A stretch of DNA of 64,000 bases. Source: Actinophytocola sp044466355. GTDB taxonomy: Bacteria; Actinomycetota; Actinomycetes; Mycobacteriales; Pseudonocardiaceae. A program made the translations under genes and the position numbers. This document shows, piece by piece, positions 55,323-63,325 of this stretch (position 1 is its first letter; each line of letters starts with the position of its first letter). Location: positions 186,001 to 250,000 of the forward strand of contig NZ_JBITMQ010000013.1 of NCBI RefSeq assembly GCF_044466355.1. Reading direction: 5' to 3'. The notes beneath the pieces were generated by a model. That model was given only the letters and a program-made list of their open reading frames with translations. It was not told the origin of the DNA and searched no databases.

Positions 55323-56072
55323 GTGAGCCTCTACCGCGACACCGGGGTCGTCCTCCGGGTACAGAAGCTCGGTGAGGCCGACCGGATCATCACGTTCGTC
55401 ACGCAGCGCCACGGCAAGGTGCGTGCCGTCGCCAAGGGAGTGCGGCGCACGACCTCCCGGCTCGGTGCGCGGGTCGAGCCGTTCGCGCACGTCGACGTGC
55501 AGTTCTACACCGGTCGCACGCTCGACGTGATCACCCAGGTGCAGACGATCGACGCGTTCGGCGCCGGCATCGTGACCGACTACCAGCGCTACACCGCGGG
55601 CTGCGCGGTGCTGGAGACCGCCGACCGGATGTCCGCCGAGGAAGGGGAGCCGGTCCTGCGGCTCTACCTGCTCGTCACCGGTGCCCTGCGCGCGCTCGCG
55701 GACGGTGAGCGGGATCCCTCGCTCGTGCTCGACGCGTTCCTCATCCGGGCGATGGCGTTCGCCGGGTGGGCACCGGCGGTCAACGAGTGCGCACGGTGCA
55801 ACGAGCCGGGGCCGCACCGCAGCTTCTCCGTGCAGGCCGGTGGTTCGGTGTGCCCGCGCTGCCGCCCACCCGGGTCGGCCGCGCCCGCCGAGGAGACACT
55901 CGACCTGATGAACGCGCTGGCGCTGGGCCGGTGGGACGTCGCGGAACGGTGTTCCGGCAACGCCCGCCGCGAGGGGTCCGGGCTCATCGCCGCGCTCCTC
56001 CAGTGGCACCTCGAACGACAGCTCCGTTCCCTCCCGCTGGTGGAACGCAAGGGCGTCCAAACGACTCAGTAG
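55323..56072 (+). CDS. recO: DNA repair protein RecO
   Basis: 249 residues. The N-terminal OB fold begins YRDTGVVLRVQKLGEADRIITFVT, with AVAKGVRR. The C-terminal helical domain contains a zinc motif (CARCNEPGPH...CPRCRPPG). It loads RecA at gaps with RecR. It is divergent from the lipoprotein and starts 10 bases before uppS begins; the usual actinobacterial order recO-uppS is kept. Confidence 0.93.
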   Translation: MSLYRDTGVVLRVQKLGEADRIITFVTQRHGKVRAVAKGVRRTTSRLGARVEPFAHVDVQFYTGRTLDVITQVQTIDAFGAGIVTDYQRYTAGCAVLETADRMSAEEGEPVLRLYLLVTGALRALADGERDPSLVLDAFLIRAMAFAGWAPAVNECARCNEPGPHRSFSVQAGGSVCPRCRPPGSAAPAEETLDLMNALALGRWDVAERCSGNARREGSGLIAALLQWHLERQLRSLPLVERKGVQTTQ

Positions 56073-56082
56073 GGTCCCTCCC

Positions 56083-56898
56083 ATGCTCCGCCGTCGTACC
56101 CGACCACAACCCCCCGAGCCCCACCCGTCCGGCGAGAAGCCGCCCGCCATTCCCGCGCAGTTCGTGCCTCGGCACGTCGCCATCGTCATGGACGGCAACG
56201 GGCGCTGGGCCAACCAGCGCGGCCTCACCCGCATCGAAGGGCACAAACGCGGCGAGGCGCAGGTCGTCGAGGTCGCCAAGGGCTGCATCGAACTGGGCGT
56301 CAAATGGCTGTCCCTGTACGCGTTCTCCACCGAGAACTGGCGCCGCAGCCCGGAAGAGGTCCGGTTCCTCATGGGCTTCTCACGCGAGGTCATCCGCAAC
56401 CGCACCGACGAGCTGGACACCTTGGGCGTGCGGGTGCGGTGGGCCGGCAGGCGGCCCAAGCTGTGGCGGTCCGTCATCGCCGAGCTGGAGTTCGCCGCCG
56501 AGCGCACCAGGCACAACGACGTCCTCAACCTGGCCATGTGCATCAACTACGGCGGCCGCGCCGAGATCGGCGACGCCGCCAGGGAGATCGCGCGGCTCGC
56601 CGCCGAGGGCAGGCTGAACCCGGAGAAGGTCTCCGAACGCACCATCGCCAAGTACCTCTACCAGCCCGAGATGCCGGACGTGGACCTGTTCATCCGCCCG
56701 TCCGGCGAACAACGGACCTCCAACTTCATGCTGTGGCAGTCCGCTTACGCTGAGCTGGTGTTCCAGGACATCCTGTGGCCCGACTTCGACCGGCGCCACC
56801 TGTGGCGTGCCGTCGAGCAGTACGCCCGGCGCGACCGGCGCTTCGGCGGGGCCAAGGACAGCGACGAGGTCACGGCCGCACTCAAGGGAGATTCATGA
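56083..56898 (+). CDS. uppS: Isoprenyl transferase (undecaprenyl/decaprenyl diphosphate synthase family)
   Basis: 271 residues. cis-prenyltransferase motifs: HVAIVMDGNGRWANQRGLTRIEGHKRGEA (catalytic Asp near residue 32), SLYAFSTENWRRSPEEV, and the C-terminal DLFIRPSGEQRTSNFMLWQSAYAEL. It makes the polyprenyl carrier for peptidoglycan and cell-wall glycans. The TGA overlaps the next ATG (ATGA). Confidence 0.95.
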   Translation: MLRRRTRPQPPEPHPSGEKPPAIPAQFVPRHVAIVMDGNGRWANQRGLTRIEGHKRGEAQVVEVAKGCIELGVKWLSLYAFSTENWRRSPEEVRFLMGFSREVIRNRTDELDTLGVRVRWAGRRPKLWRSVIAELEFAAERTRHNDVLNLAMCINYGGRAEIGDAAREIARLAAEGRLNPEKVSERTIAKYLYQPEMPDVDLFIRPSGEQRTSNFMLWQSAYAELVFQDILWPDFDRRHLWRAVEQYARRDRRFGGAKDSDEVTAALKGDS

Positions 56899-57320
56899 CT
56901 GAACAGGAAGCGTTGAGCACGGCGGACCTGCTCACCAAGGCCCGCACGGCGCTCGAGGCCTTCCACGACGTCCACGTCGACGACGACGGCGCGCTCACGT
57001 TCCGGCACGTGGACGTCCCGTGCGCGGTCCAGGCCATGCAGCTCGCCGAGGGCCTCACCGTCCTCAGCCTCACCTGCGTCGTCGCCTGGGACCTGCCGGA
57101 TGATCCCAACCTCGCTCGTTCCGCCGCGGAACGCGCTGGTGAGGGACTTTTCGGCACGTTGGGCGTCGTGCACACCGAGCGCGGCATGGACGTCACGCTG
57201 CGCTACGCGTTCCCGGCCGACGGGATCAGCGAGTCGGCGCTCGGCACGTTGCTGATGCTCGTCGTGTCGACCGCGTCGCAGCTGCGCACCGAGCTGATCG
57301 GTGAGGCCAGGGGCGAGTGA
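56895..57320 (+). CDS. YbjN-type sensory-transduction/chaperone-fold protein
   Basis: 141 residues. The pattern TKARTALEAFHDVHVDDDGALTFRHVDVPCAVQAMQLAEGLTVLSLTCVV and a later SESALGTLLMLVVSTASQLRTEL match the YbjN group, which has the fold of type III secretion chaperones. The molecular role is unknown. It overlaps uppS by 4 bases and the permease GTG by 4 bases. Confidence 0.75.
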   Translation: MTEQEALSTADLLTKARTALEAFHDVHVDDDGALTFRHVDVPCAVQAMQLAEGLTVLSLTCVVAWDLPDDPNLARSAAERAGEGLFGTLGVVHTERGMDVTLRYAFPADGISESALGTLLMLVVSTASQLRTELIGEARGE

Positions 57321-58327
57321 CGGAGACAGTCCAGGAGTCACCCCGGCAGACGCGGCCGCGGCGGCGGATCACGTCACTGGAGATCCTGTGCGTGCTGCTG
57401 GTGCTCGCGATCGTCGGGCAGGGCTGGCTCGCGGACCTGCTCGACGTGAAGGCCATCCAGACCGGGGCCACCATCTTCGTCGCCGTGTGCGTGCAGGCGC
57501 TCCCGTTCCTCGTGATCGGGGTGCTGATCAGCGGTGCGATCGCCGCGTTCGTGTCCGCCGACCGGCTGCGGAAGCTGCTGCCGAAGCGCGCCGCGCTGGC
57601 CGTGCCGGTCGCCGGGGTGGCCGGGGTCGCGCTGCCCAACTGCGAGTGCGCCGCGGTGCCCGTCACACGGCGGCTGATCCAGCAGCAGGTGCCCGCGTCG
57701 GTCGCCGTCACGTTCCTGCTCGCCGCACCGGCCGTGAACCCGATCGTGCTGGTCGCCACCGCGGTCGCGTTCCCCGGTGAGCCGAGGATGGTGCTGGCGC
57801 GGTTCCTCGGCTCGTTCGCCACCGCCGTCGTCATGGGCTGGGTGTGGGCGCGGTTCGGGCGGATGGAGTGGTTCGCGGAACGGGCGCTGCGGCGGCTGCC
57901 GGACCAGCACGACGACCGCGACCGGTGGGGCGTGTTCTTCGAGACCGCGCGGCAGGACCTGGTCGACGCTGGCGGGTTCCTCGTCGTCGGCGGACTGACG
58001 GCGGCGTTGCTCAACGTCGTCGTGCCGCCGTCGTGGACGGACGCGCTCGGCGAACAGGTGCTGCTCGGCGTGGTCGTGATGGCGGTGCTCGCGGTCGTGC
58101 TGGCGTTGTGCAGCGAGGCGGACGCGTTCGTGGTCGCGTCGCTGTCGACCATGCCACTGCTGCCCAAACTGGTGTTCCTGGTCGTGGGGCCCGCGATCGA
58201 CGTCAAGCTGTTCGCGTTGCAGGCGGGCACGCTCGGCAGGCGGTTCGCGCTGCGGTTCGCGCCCATGACGTTCGCGGTCGCGGTGTTGTGCGCGGTGGTC
58301 GTGGGAGTCGTGGTGTTGCCGTCGTGA
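57317..58327 (+). CDS. Permease of the DUF318/SO_0444 type
   Basis: 336 residues with about eight helices. The signature VALPNCECAAVPVTRRLIQQQVPASVAVTFLLAAPAVNP, with a cysteine pair near 97-99, identifies permease proteins thought to move Cu, Zn or similar ions or their carriers. The gene and its partner are always paired. It overlaps the downstream gene by 4 bases. Confidence 0.87.
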   Translation: MTETVQESPRQTRPRRRITSLEILCVLLVLAIVGQGWLADLLDVKAIQTGATIFVAVCVQALPFLVIGVLISGAIAAFVSADRLRKLLPKRAALAVPVAGVAGVALPNCECAAVPVTRRLIQQQVPASVAVTFLLAAPAVNPIVLVATAVAFPGEPRMVLARFLGSFATAVVMGWVWARFGRMEWFAERALRRLPDQHDDRDRWGVFFETARQDLVDAGGFLVVGGLTAALLNVVVPPSWTDALGEQVLLGVVVMAVLAVVLALCSEADAFVVASLSTMPLLPKLVFLVVGPAIDVKLFALQAGTLGRRFALRFAPMTFAVAVLCAVVVGVVVLPS

Positions 58328-59040
58328 GGCGCGAGACGCAGAACATCCTGCTGGTCCTGCTCGGCGGCGCGCTGCTGAAGATCTCGTTCACCGGCACCTA
58401 CCTGCGGTACGTGAAGCCGAGCCACCAGTGGCTGCTGATCGCGGGCGGCGCGATCATGATCCTGCTGGCCGCGGTGTCGATCGTGCGGGAGATACGCGGC
58501 GGCCGCGATCTCGACGACCACGGACACTCCCATTCGGCGCGCAGTGCGTGGCTGCTGGTCCTCCCGGTGCTCGCGGTGTTCCTCGTCGGGCCGCCGCCGC
58601 TGGGGTCGGACTCGGTCGAACGCGCGGCGGGCAACCGGCCGGAGGTGCCGTCGACGGAAGGGGAGGGCTCCGCGCTGTTCCCCGAGCTGCCGCCGGGCGA
58701 CCCGATCGCGTTGCCGCTCAGCGACTTCTCGTCGCGCGCGGCGTGGGATCGCGGCCACTCGCTGGACGACCGGACCGCCCGTCTCACGGGATTCGTTGTG
58801 CAGGAAGGCGATGACACGTACGTGGCGCGCCTCGCGATAGGCTGCTGCGCGGCGGATGCCTTCCCGGTCAAGGTGAAGCTGCTCGGGCAGGAGCTGTCAC
58901 ACCTGGTGGACGACAGCTGGATCGTGGTCGATGTCGTGCTGCGTCCCGGGTCGGCGACCCGCGCCAACGAGTACGTCCCGTCCGCCACCGTCCAGGCGGT
59001 GCGCCCCATTCCGGAGCCCGAGGATCCCTATGAGCACTAG
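58324..59040 (+). CDS. TIGR03943-family membrane partner of the permease
   Basis: 238 residues. Two N-terminal helices (LLVLLGGALLKISFTGTYL, WLLIAGGAIMILLAAVSIV), a His-rich loop (DDHGHSHS) and a third helix precede an extracytoplasmic region with a Cys pair (IGCCAADA). It is the constant partner of DUF318 permeases; the His loop and Cys pair suggest metal binding. GTG 58324 overlaps the permease stop. Its end overlaps the TPR gene by 11 bases. Confidence 0.85.
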   Translation: MRRETQNILLVLLGGALLKISFTGTYLRYVKPSHQWLLIAGGAIMILLAAVSIVREIRGGRDLDDHGHSHSARSAWLLVLPVLAVFLVGPPPLGSDSVERAAGNRPEVPSTEGEGSALFPELPPGDPIALPLSDFSSRAAWDRGHSLDDRTARLTGFVVQEGDDTYVARLAIGCCAADAFPVKVKLLGQELSHLVDDSWIVVDVVLRPGSATRANEYVPSATVQAVRPIPEPEDPYEH

Positions 59041-60412
59041 ACGGGAGCGCAGGCTCGTGGACAGGTTCGAGCACGCGCGCGCACTCCACGAGGCAGGCAG
59101 GGTGCGCGAGGCCGAGGCCGAGTACCGCGCCGTGCTGTCCGCCCGCATGAAGGGCGGCGAACCGTTCCACCCCGAGACCCTCGCCGCGTGGCAGCAGCTG
59201 GCGTTGCTGATCTCGGTCGACGGCCGCGCCGACGAGGCCGCCGACATCGCCGCGAGGACCACCGAGTCGTATGCCCGCGAGTACGGGCTCAACCACCCGG
59301 AGACGTTGCAGAGCCGGGTCGGCCTCGCGCTCGTCCGGTTCACACAGGGCCGGTTCGCCGACGCCGCCGCACTGCACACGTCGGTGTTGCGGGAACGCGA
59401 ACGATCCCTGGGCGAGGACGCCGCCGCCACGGTGGAGAGCCGCCGCCTCCTGGCCGGCACGCTCGCCCGTGTGGGCCGCGCCGCCGAGGCCGAGGACCTG
59501 TTGCGCCTCAACGTCACCCTCGCCCCGGACACGCACCGGCAGCTCGAGGCACGCACCGTCCTCGCCGACCTGCTGTTCCAGCTCGACCGGCTGCGGGAGG
59601 CACTGACCGAGTTCACCGCGGTGGCAGACGCGGCCCGCCATGGCCCGATCGCACTCGTGGCGCGGCAGGGCCGGGCGGGCGTGCTGTTCGCACTGGGCCG
59701 GCTCACCGAGGCGCTGACCGTGTACCGGTCGCTGGAGTTCGCGTCCGGCGACCAGAACAACGACCTGGTGCGCGCGTCGATCGAACACCTCCGCGCCGCC
59801 ATGGGTGACGCGGAGACCGCGGTCGTGGAACTGCGGTCGCTGCTGGCGGACGTGCGGGAGCGGTGGGGCCCGACCGCACCCGTGGTACGGGCGACACTCC
59901 TGGTACTCGGCGACGTGTTGTTGATGGCGGACCAGCCGGCGGCCGCGGTCGAGGCGTTCGACGACGCGATCGACGCGCTGCGGCGCACGTGCGGCCCACG
60001 CGACTCGATGACGTTGTGCGCCCGGCACATGGTGGGAATCGCGCTGGTGCGGGTGGGGCAACTCGACGAGGCGGAACAGGAGTTCGTGGCCGCCGCGGAC
60101 CGCGACGACCGCCCACCGGCACACAGCTGCGCGCTCGCGGTCCGGCAGGGGCTGGCCCGCATCGCCGCCGCCCGCGGCGAGTACAAGGCGGCCGCCACCA
60201 CCCAGGCGGAGGTCGTGGCCGGGCTGACCGCGCTGTACGGACCCGACCACCCGAACACCCTGGAAGCCCGCTTCGACGCGGCCAACCTGTTGCGCCACCG
60301 CGCGTACCCCGTGGAGGCGGCGGCCGAGCACCGCGAGATCCTCGCCGCCCGCACCCGCGTACTCGGCGAGGACCACCCGGACACCCGCAAGAGCCGCGCG
60401 GCCCTGCGATGA
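59030..60412 (+). CDS. TPR-repeat protein
   Basis: 460 residues forming a series of TPR-like helix pairs (about 10 units), e.g. EHARALHEAGRVREAEAEYRAVL, LNHPETLQSRVGLALVRFTQG, YGPDHPNTLEARFDAANLL. There is no catalytic domain or membrane segment. It would be a soluble protein-binding scaffold. ATG 59030 lies in the end of the TIGR03943 gene; the stop overlaps the Nudix ATG by 4 bases, so the five genes from 56895 are tightly coupled. Confidence 0.84.
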   Translation: MSTRRERRLVDRFEHARALHEAGRVREAEAEYRAVLSARMKGGEPFHPETLAAWQQLALLISVDGRADEAADIAARTTESYAREYGLNHPETLQSRVGLALVRFTQGRFADAAALHTSVLRERERSLGEDAAATVESRRLLAGTLARVGRAAEAEDLLRLNVTLAPDTHRQLEARTVLADLLFQLDRLREALTEFTAVADAARHGPIALVARQGRAGVLFALGRLTEALTVYRSLEFASGDQNNDLVRASIEHLRAAMGDAETAVVELRSLLADVRERWGPTAPVVRATLLVLGDVLLMADQPAAAVEAFDDAIDALRRTCGPRDSMTLCARHMVGIALVRVGQLDEAEQEFVAAADRDDRPPAHSCALAVRQGLARIAAARGEYKAAATTQAEVVAGLTALYGPDHPNTLEARFDAANLLRHRAYPVEAAAEHREILAARTRVLGEDHPDTRKSRAALR

Positions 60413-60807
60413 TCGACAAGGTGGCCTGGCTCCGCGTCGAGGACGGGAAGATCCTCAGCACGCGGTCGCGCGGCAAGGACGTCTTCTACCTGCCGGGCGG
60501 GAAACGCGAGCCCGGCGAGAGCGACGTCGAGACGCTGGTGCGCGAGATCGCCGAAGAGCTGACCGTGACGATCGCGCCCGAGAGTGTCGTGGCGGCCGGT
60601 GTCTACGAGGCACAGGCACACGGGCACGCGACGGGGGTCGTGGTACGCATGACGTGCTACGCCGCCGACTACGAGGGCACGCTCGCCCCGAGCCACGAGA
60701 TCGAGGAGGTCGCGTGGCTGACGTACGCGGACCGCGACCGCGTGTCCCCGGTGGACCAACTGATCTTCGACGACCTGCACCGCTCCGGCCGCCTGCGACA
60801 GCCGTGA
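60409..60807 (+). CDS. Nudix hydrolase
   Basis: 132 residues. The Nudix box is GGKREPGESDVETLVREIAEEL, matching GX5EX7REUXEE with the metal-binding Glu residues intact. The C-terminal segment EIEEVAWLTYADRDRVSPVDQLIFDDL is typical. It hydrolyses a nucleoside diphosphate linked to another moiety (e.g. oxidised dNTP, ADP-ribose or a polyphosphate); the substrate cannot be told from sequence. Confidence 0.88.
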   Translation: MIDKVAWLRVEDGKILSTRSRGKDVFYLPGGKREPGESDVETLVREIAEELTVTIAPESVVAAGVYEAQAHGHATGVVVRMTCYAADYEGTLAPSHEIEEVAWLTYADRDRVSPVDQLIFDDLHRSGRLRQP

Positions 60808-60887
60808 CCGAACGGGTCGCGCGGATTCACGTGGCTGGGCTGGCTGACGGAACTCGAAGTGGCCGAAGCACCCACAGGAACCGCACG

Positions 60888-61907
60888 TCAGGCCGAGTCG
60901 CGGATGGCCAGCGTGACCGGCAGCACCGTCGTCTCCGGTCGGATGACGTCGCCAACCAGCAGCGACATCAGCTTCTTCACCATCTCGCGGATCTGCTGTC
61001 GCGGATCCTGGTGAATCGACGTCAGCGGGGGCTCCATCGCGGGCGCCAGCGTCGGATGGTCGTCGAACCCGATCACCGCGACGTCGTCCGGGACCGTGCG
61101 GCCGGCCGCACGCAACGCCTTCATCGCCCCGGCGGCCATCAGGTCGCTCGCCGCGAACACGGCGTCCAGGTCCGGGCAGCGAGCCAGCAGCTTCGCCGTC
61201 GCGGTCTCGCCGCTCGCCATCGTGAAGTCGCCGTGTTCCGACAGGTCGACCGGGTCCAGGCCGAACGACTCCAGCGCCGTCTGCCAGCCCGCCAGCCGGT
61301 CCGCGGCGGCCGGGTGGTCGAGCATGCCCGTCACCGTGCCGATGCGGCGGCGGCCGGAGTTGTACAGGTGCTCCACCGCCAGCCGGGCGCCGCCCTCGTT
61401 GTCGAAGTCGACCGCGTGCGCGCCCCGGCGGCCGGTGCCGGGCCGGCCGCCGTAGACGACCGGGATCCGTGCGAGGCGCAGTGCGGTCGGCAGCGGGTCG
61501 CCCTTGTGCGGCGCGAACACCAGCGCGCCGTCCGCGTGACCGCCTTCGAGGAACTTGATCGTGCGCGGGACGTCGTCGCGGGTGTCGACGAACATCAGCA
61601 GCATCTGCACGCCCGCGTCCGACAGCTCCCGGAACGCGCCGTGCATCACCGACGCGAAGTACGGGTCGTCGAGGACGTTCGCCTCGGGCTCGGACAGCAC
61701 CACCGCGACCGCGCCGGTCCGCCGGGTCACGAGCGATCTCGCCGCCTGGTTGGGGGAGTAGCCGAGTTCGCGCGCCGCACCCAGCACTTTCTCCTTCGCA
61801 CGGGTGCTCACGTACGCGTCGTCGTTCAGGGCGCGTGACGCGGTCGAGCGGGAGACGCCCGCGTACGCGGCAACGTCTTCCAGCGTCGGGCGCTCGTCCA
61901 TCGGCAT
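60888..61907 (-). CDS. cebR: LacI-family repressor, CebR type
   Basis: 339 residues from ATG 61907 (a second ATG lies at 61901). The N-terminal LacI helix-turn-helix is TLEDVAAYAGVSRSTASRALNDD with the hinge helix LGYSPNQAARSLVTRRTGAVAVV. The periplasmic-binding-like sugar domain follows. It lies divergent to a sugar ABC transporter; the two operators between them match the Streptomyces CebR site TGGGAGCGCTCCCA, so a cellobiose/cellotriose-responsive repressor is the best guess. The specific sugar is inferred from the operator. Confidence 0.82.
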   Translation of the reverse strand: MPMDERPTLEDVAAYAGVSRSTASRALNDDAYVSTRAKEKVLGAARELGYSPNQAARSLVTRRTGAVAVVLSEPEANVLDDPYFASVMHGAFRELSDAGVQMLLMFVDTRDDVPRTIKFLEGGHADGALVFAPHKGDPLPTALRLARIPVVYGGRPGTGRRGAHAVDFDNEGGARLAVEHLYNSGRRRIGTVTGMLDHPAAADRLAGWQTALESFGLDPVDLSEHGDFTMASGETATAKLLARCPDLDAVFAASDLMAAGAMKALRAAGRTVPDDVAVIGFDDHPTLAPAMEPPLTSIHQDPRQQIREMVKKLMSLLVGDVIRPETTVLPVTLAIRDSA

Positions 61908-61927
61908 GACGGAAGTGTAACGGATTC

Positions 61928-61941
61928 TGGGAGCGCTCCCG
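61928..61941. promoter_or_regulatory. CebR-type operator 1 (upstream)
   Basis: TGGGAGCGCTCCCG differs by one base from the palindrome TGGGAGCGCTCCCA. It lies 9 bases before the TTGACA box of the transporter promoter and about 21 bases upstream of the cebR ATG, so it can repress cebR as well. Confidence 0.8.
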
Positions 61942-61949
61942 GAAGGTCC

Positions 61950-61979
61950 TTGACACTTCGCCGTAACCAGGACCACACT
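61950..61979 (+). promoter_or_regulatory. Probable promoter of the sugar ABC transporter
   Basis: TTGACA at 61950-61955, 18-base spacer, CACACT at 61974-61979. It lies between the two CebR-type operators; transcription would start near 61986, just before operator 2. Confidence 0.5.
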
Positions 61980-61993
61980 CGGTACTCCCCAAC

Positions 61994-62007
61994 TGGGAGC
62001 GCTCCCA
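61994..62007. promoter_or_regulatory. CebR-type operator 2 (perfect)
   Basis: TGGGAGCGCTCCCA, extended to a perfect 16-bp palindrome (61993-62008). It lies 29 bases upstream of the binding-protein start and just downstream of the probable start point, where it would act as a roadblock. Confidence 0.85.
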
Positions 62008-62035
62008 GAAATCTGGACGCAAAGGGACAACAGAC

Positions 62036-63325
62036 GTGCGAAGCAACCAACGACGGGTGTTCGCCGGCGCGATCGCCCTTGCCGCGGCGGTGGGCCTGAC
62101 CGCCTGTGGCGACTCCGACGCCGACTCCGGATCTGGTTCGGGGCAGATCGAGCTGAGTATCGGCACGTTCACGGAGTTCGGGTACGAGGACCTCATCAAG
62201 GAGTACGAGGACCTCCACCCGAACATCAAGATCACCCATCACAAGACCGGGCAGGGCGGGCCGTACCACCAGCAGCTGCTGACCAAGCTCGCCGCCAACT
62301 CCGGCCTCGAGGACGTGGTCGCGATCGAGGAGGGACACCTCCCCGACGTGCTCGACAAGCCACACCTGTTCAACAACCTGGCCGAGATCGGCCCGAAGGA
62401 CGTCAAGCCGGAGCGGTGGCTCGACTGGAAGTACCAGGCGGGCACGGCGAAGGACGGCACCTGGATCGGTTACGGCACCGACATCGGCCCGCTCGCCATG
62501 TGCTACCGCAAGGACCTCCTCGAGGCGGCGAAGCTGCCGACCGACGAGGCCTCGGTGAAGGCCATGTTCGAGTCCTGGGACTCGTACTTCGAGGCGGGCG
62601 ACAAGTACGTCGAGGCCACCGGCAAGGCGTGGTTCGACTCTGCGTCGCAGATCTTCAACTCGATGCAGAACCAGCTCCCCGAGGGCTACCTGACCAAGGA
62701 CGACAAGCTCGCCATCGAGTCCAACTCCGCCATCAAGGACAACTGGGACCAGGTGACCGCGGCGGTCGAGGGCAAGCAGAGCGCCAAGCTCGTCGCCTTC
62801 AGCCCCGAGTGGAACAACGGGTTCAAGCAGGGCGCCTTCGCGACCAAGACGTGCCCGTCGTGGATGCTCGGCGTGGTCAAGGAGCAGGCCGGCCCGGAGA
62901 ACGCGGGCAAGTGGGCGGTCACCGACGCCTTCCCCAACGGTGGCGGCAACTGGGGCGGCTCGTACCTCGCGGTGCCCAAGCAGTCCCAGCACCCCAAGGA
63001 GGCCGCGGAGCTGGCGGCGTGGCTGACCGCGCCGGAACAGCAGGTCAAGGCGTTCGAGAAGACCGGCAACTTCCCCAGCCAGGTCGAGGCGCTCGACTCG
63101 CCGGAGCTGCTCGGCAGCACCAACGACTACTTCGGTGACGTGAAGGTCGGCCAGCTGTTCGCCACCATGGCGAAGAAGGTCGGCAAGGCCCAGTACAAGG
63201 GCCCCGGTGACGGCAAGATCCAGGAGAACGCCACGAGCCCGGCGCTGCAGGCGGTCGAAGCCGGCAAGTCGCCGGAGGAGGGCTGGCGGCAGGCGGTCGA
63301 TGCCGCGAAGAAGATCGTCAAGTGA
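62036..63325 (+). CDS. cebE: Sugar ABC transporter substrate-binding lipoprotein, CebE-like
   Basis: 429 residues from GTG 62036. Lipoprotein signal peptide with lipobox LTA|C (near residue 24), a Ser/Gly-rich linker, then a family 1 extracellular solute-binding domain (YEDLIKEYEDLHPNIKITHHKTGQGGPYHQQLLTKL, LWTAPEQQVKAFEKTGNFPS-like end). The strong CebR-type operators upstream suggest cello-oligosaccharides, but the ligand is not proven. It is followed by the permease gene with a 1-base overlap (TGATG). Confidence 0.88.
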   Translation: MRSNQRRVFAGAIALAAAVGLTACGDSDADSGSGSGQIELSIGTFTEFGYEDLIKEYEDLHPNIKITHHKTGQGGPYHQQLLTKLAANSGLEDVVAIEEGHLPDVLDKPHLFNNLAEIGPKDVKPERWLDWKYQAGTAKDGTWIGYGTDIGPLAMCYRKDLLEAAKLPTDEASVKAMFESWDSYFEAGDKYVEATGKAWFDSASQIFNSMQNQLPEGYLTKDDKLAIESNSAIKDNWDQVTAAVEGKQSAKLVAFSPEWNNGFKQGAFATKTCPSWMLGVVKEQAGPENAGKWAVTDAFPNGGGNWGGSYLAVPKQSQHPKEAAELAAWLTAPEQQVKAFEKTGNFPSQVEALDSPELLGSTNDYFGDVKVGQLFATMAKKVGKAQYKGPGDGKIQENATSPALQAVEAGKSPEEGWRQAVDAAKKIVK

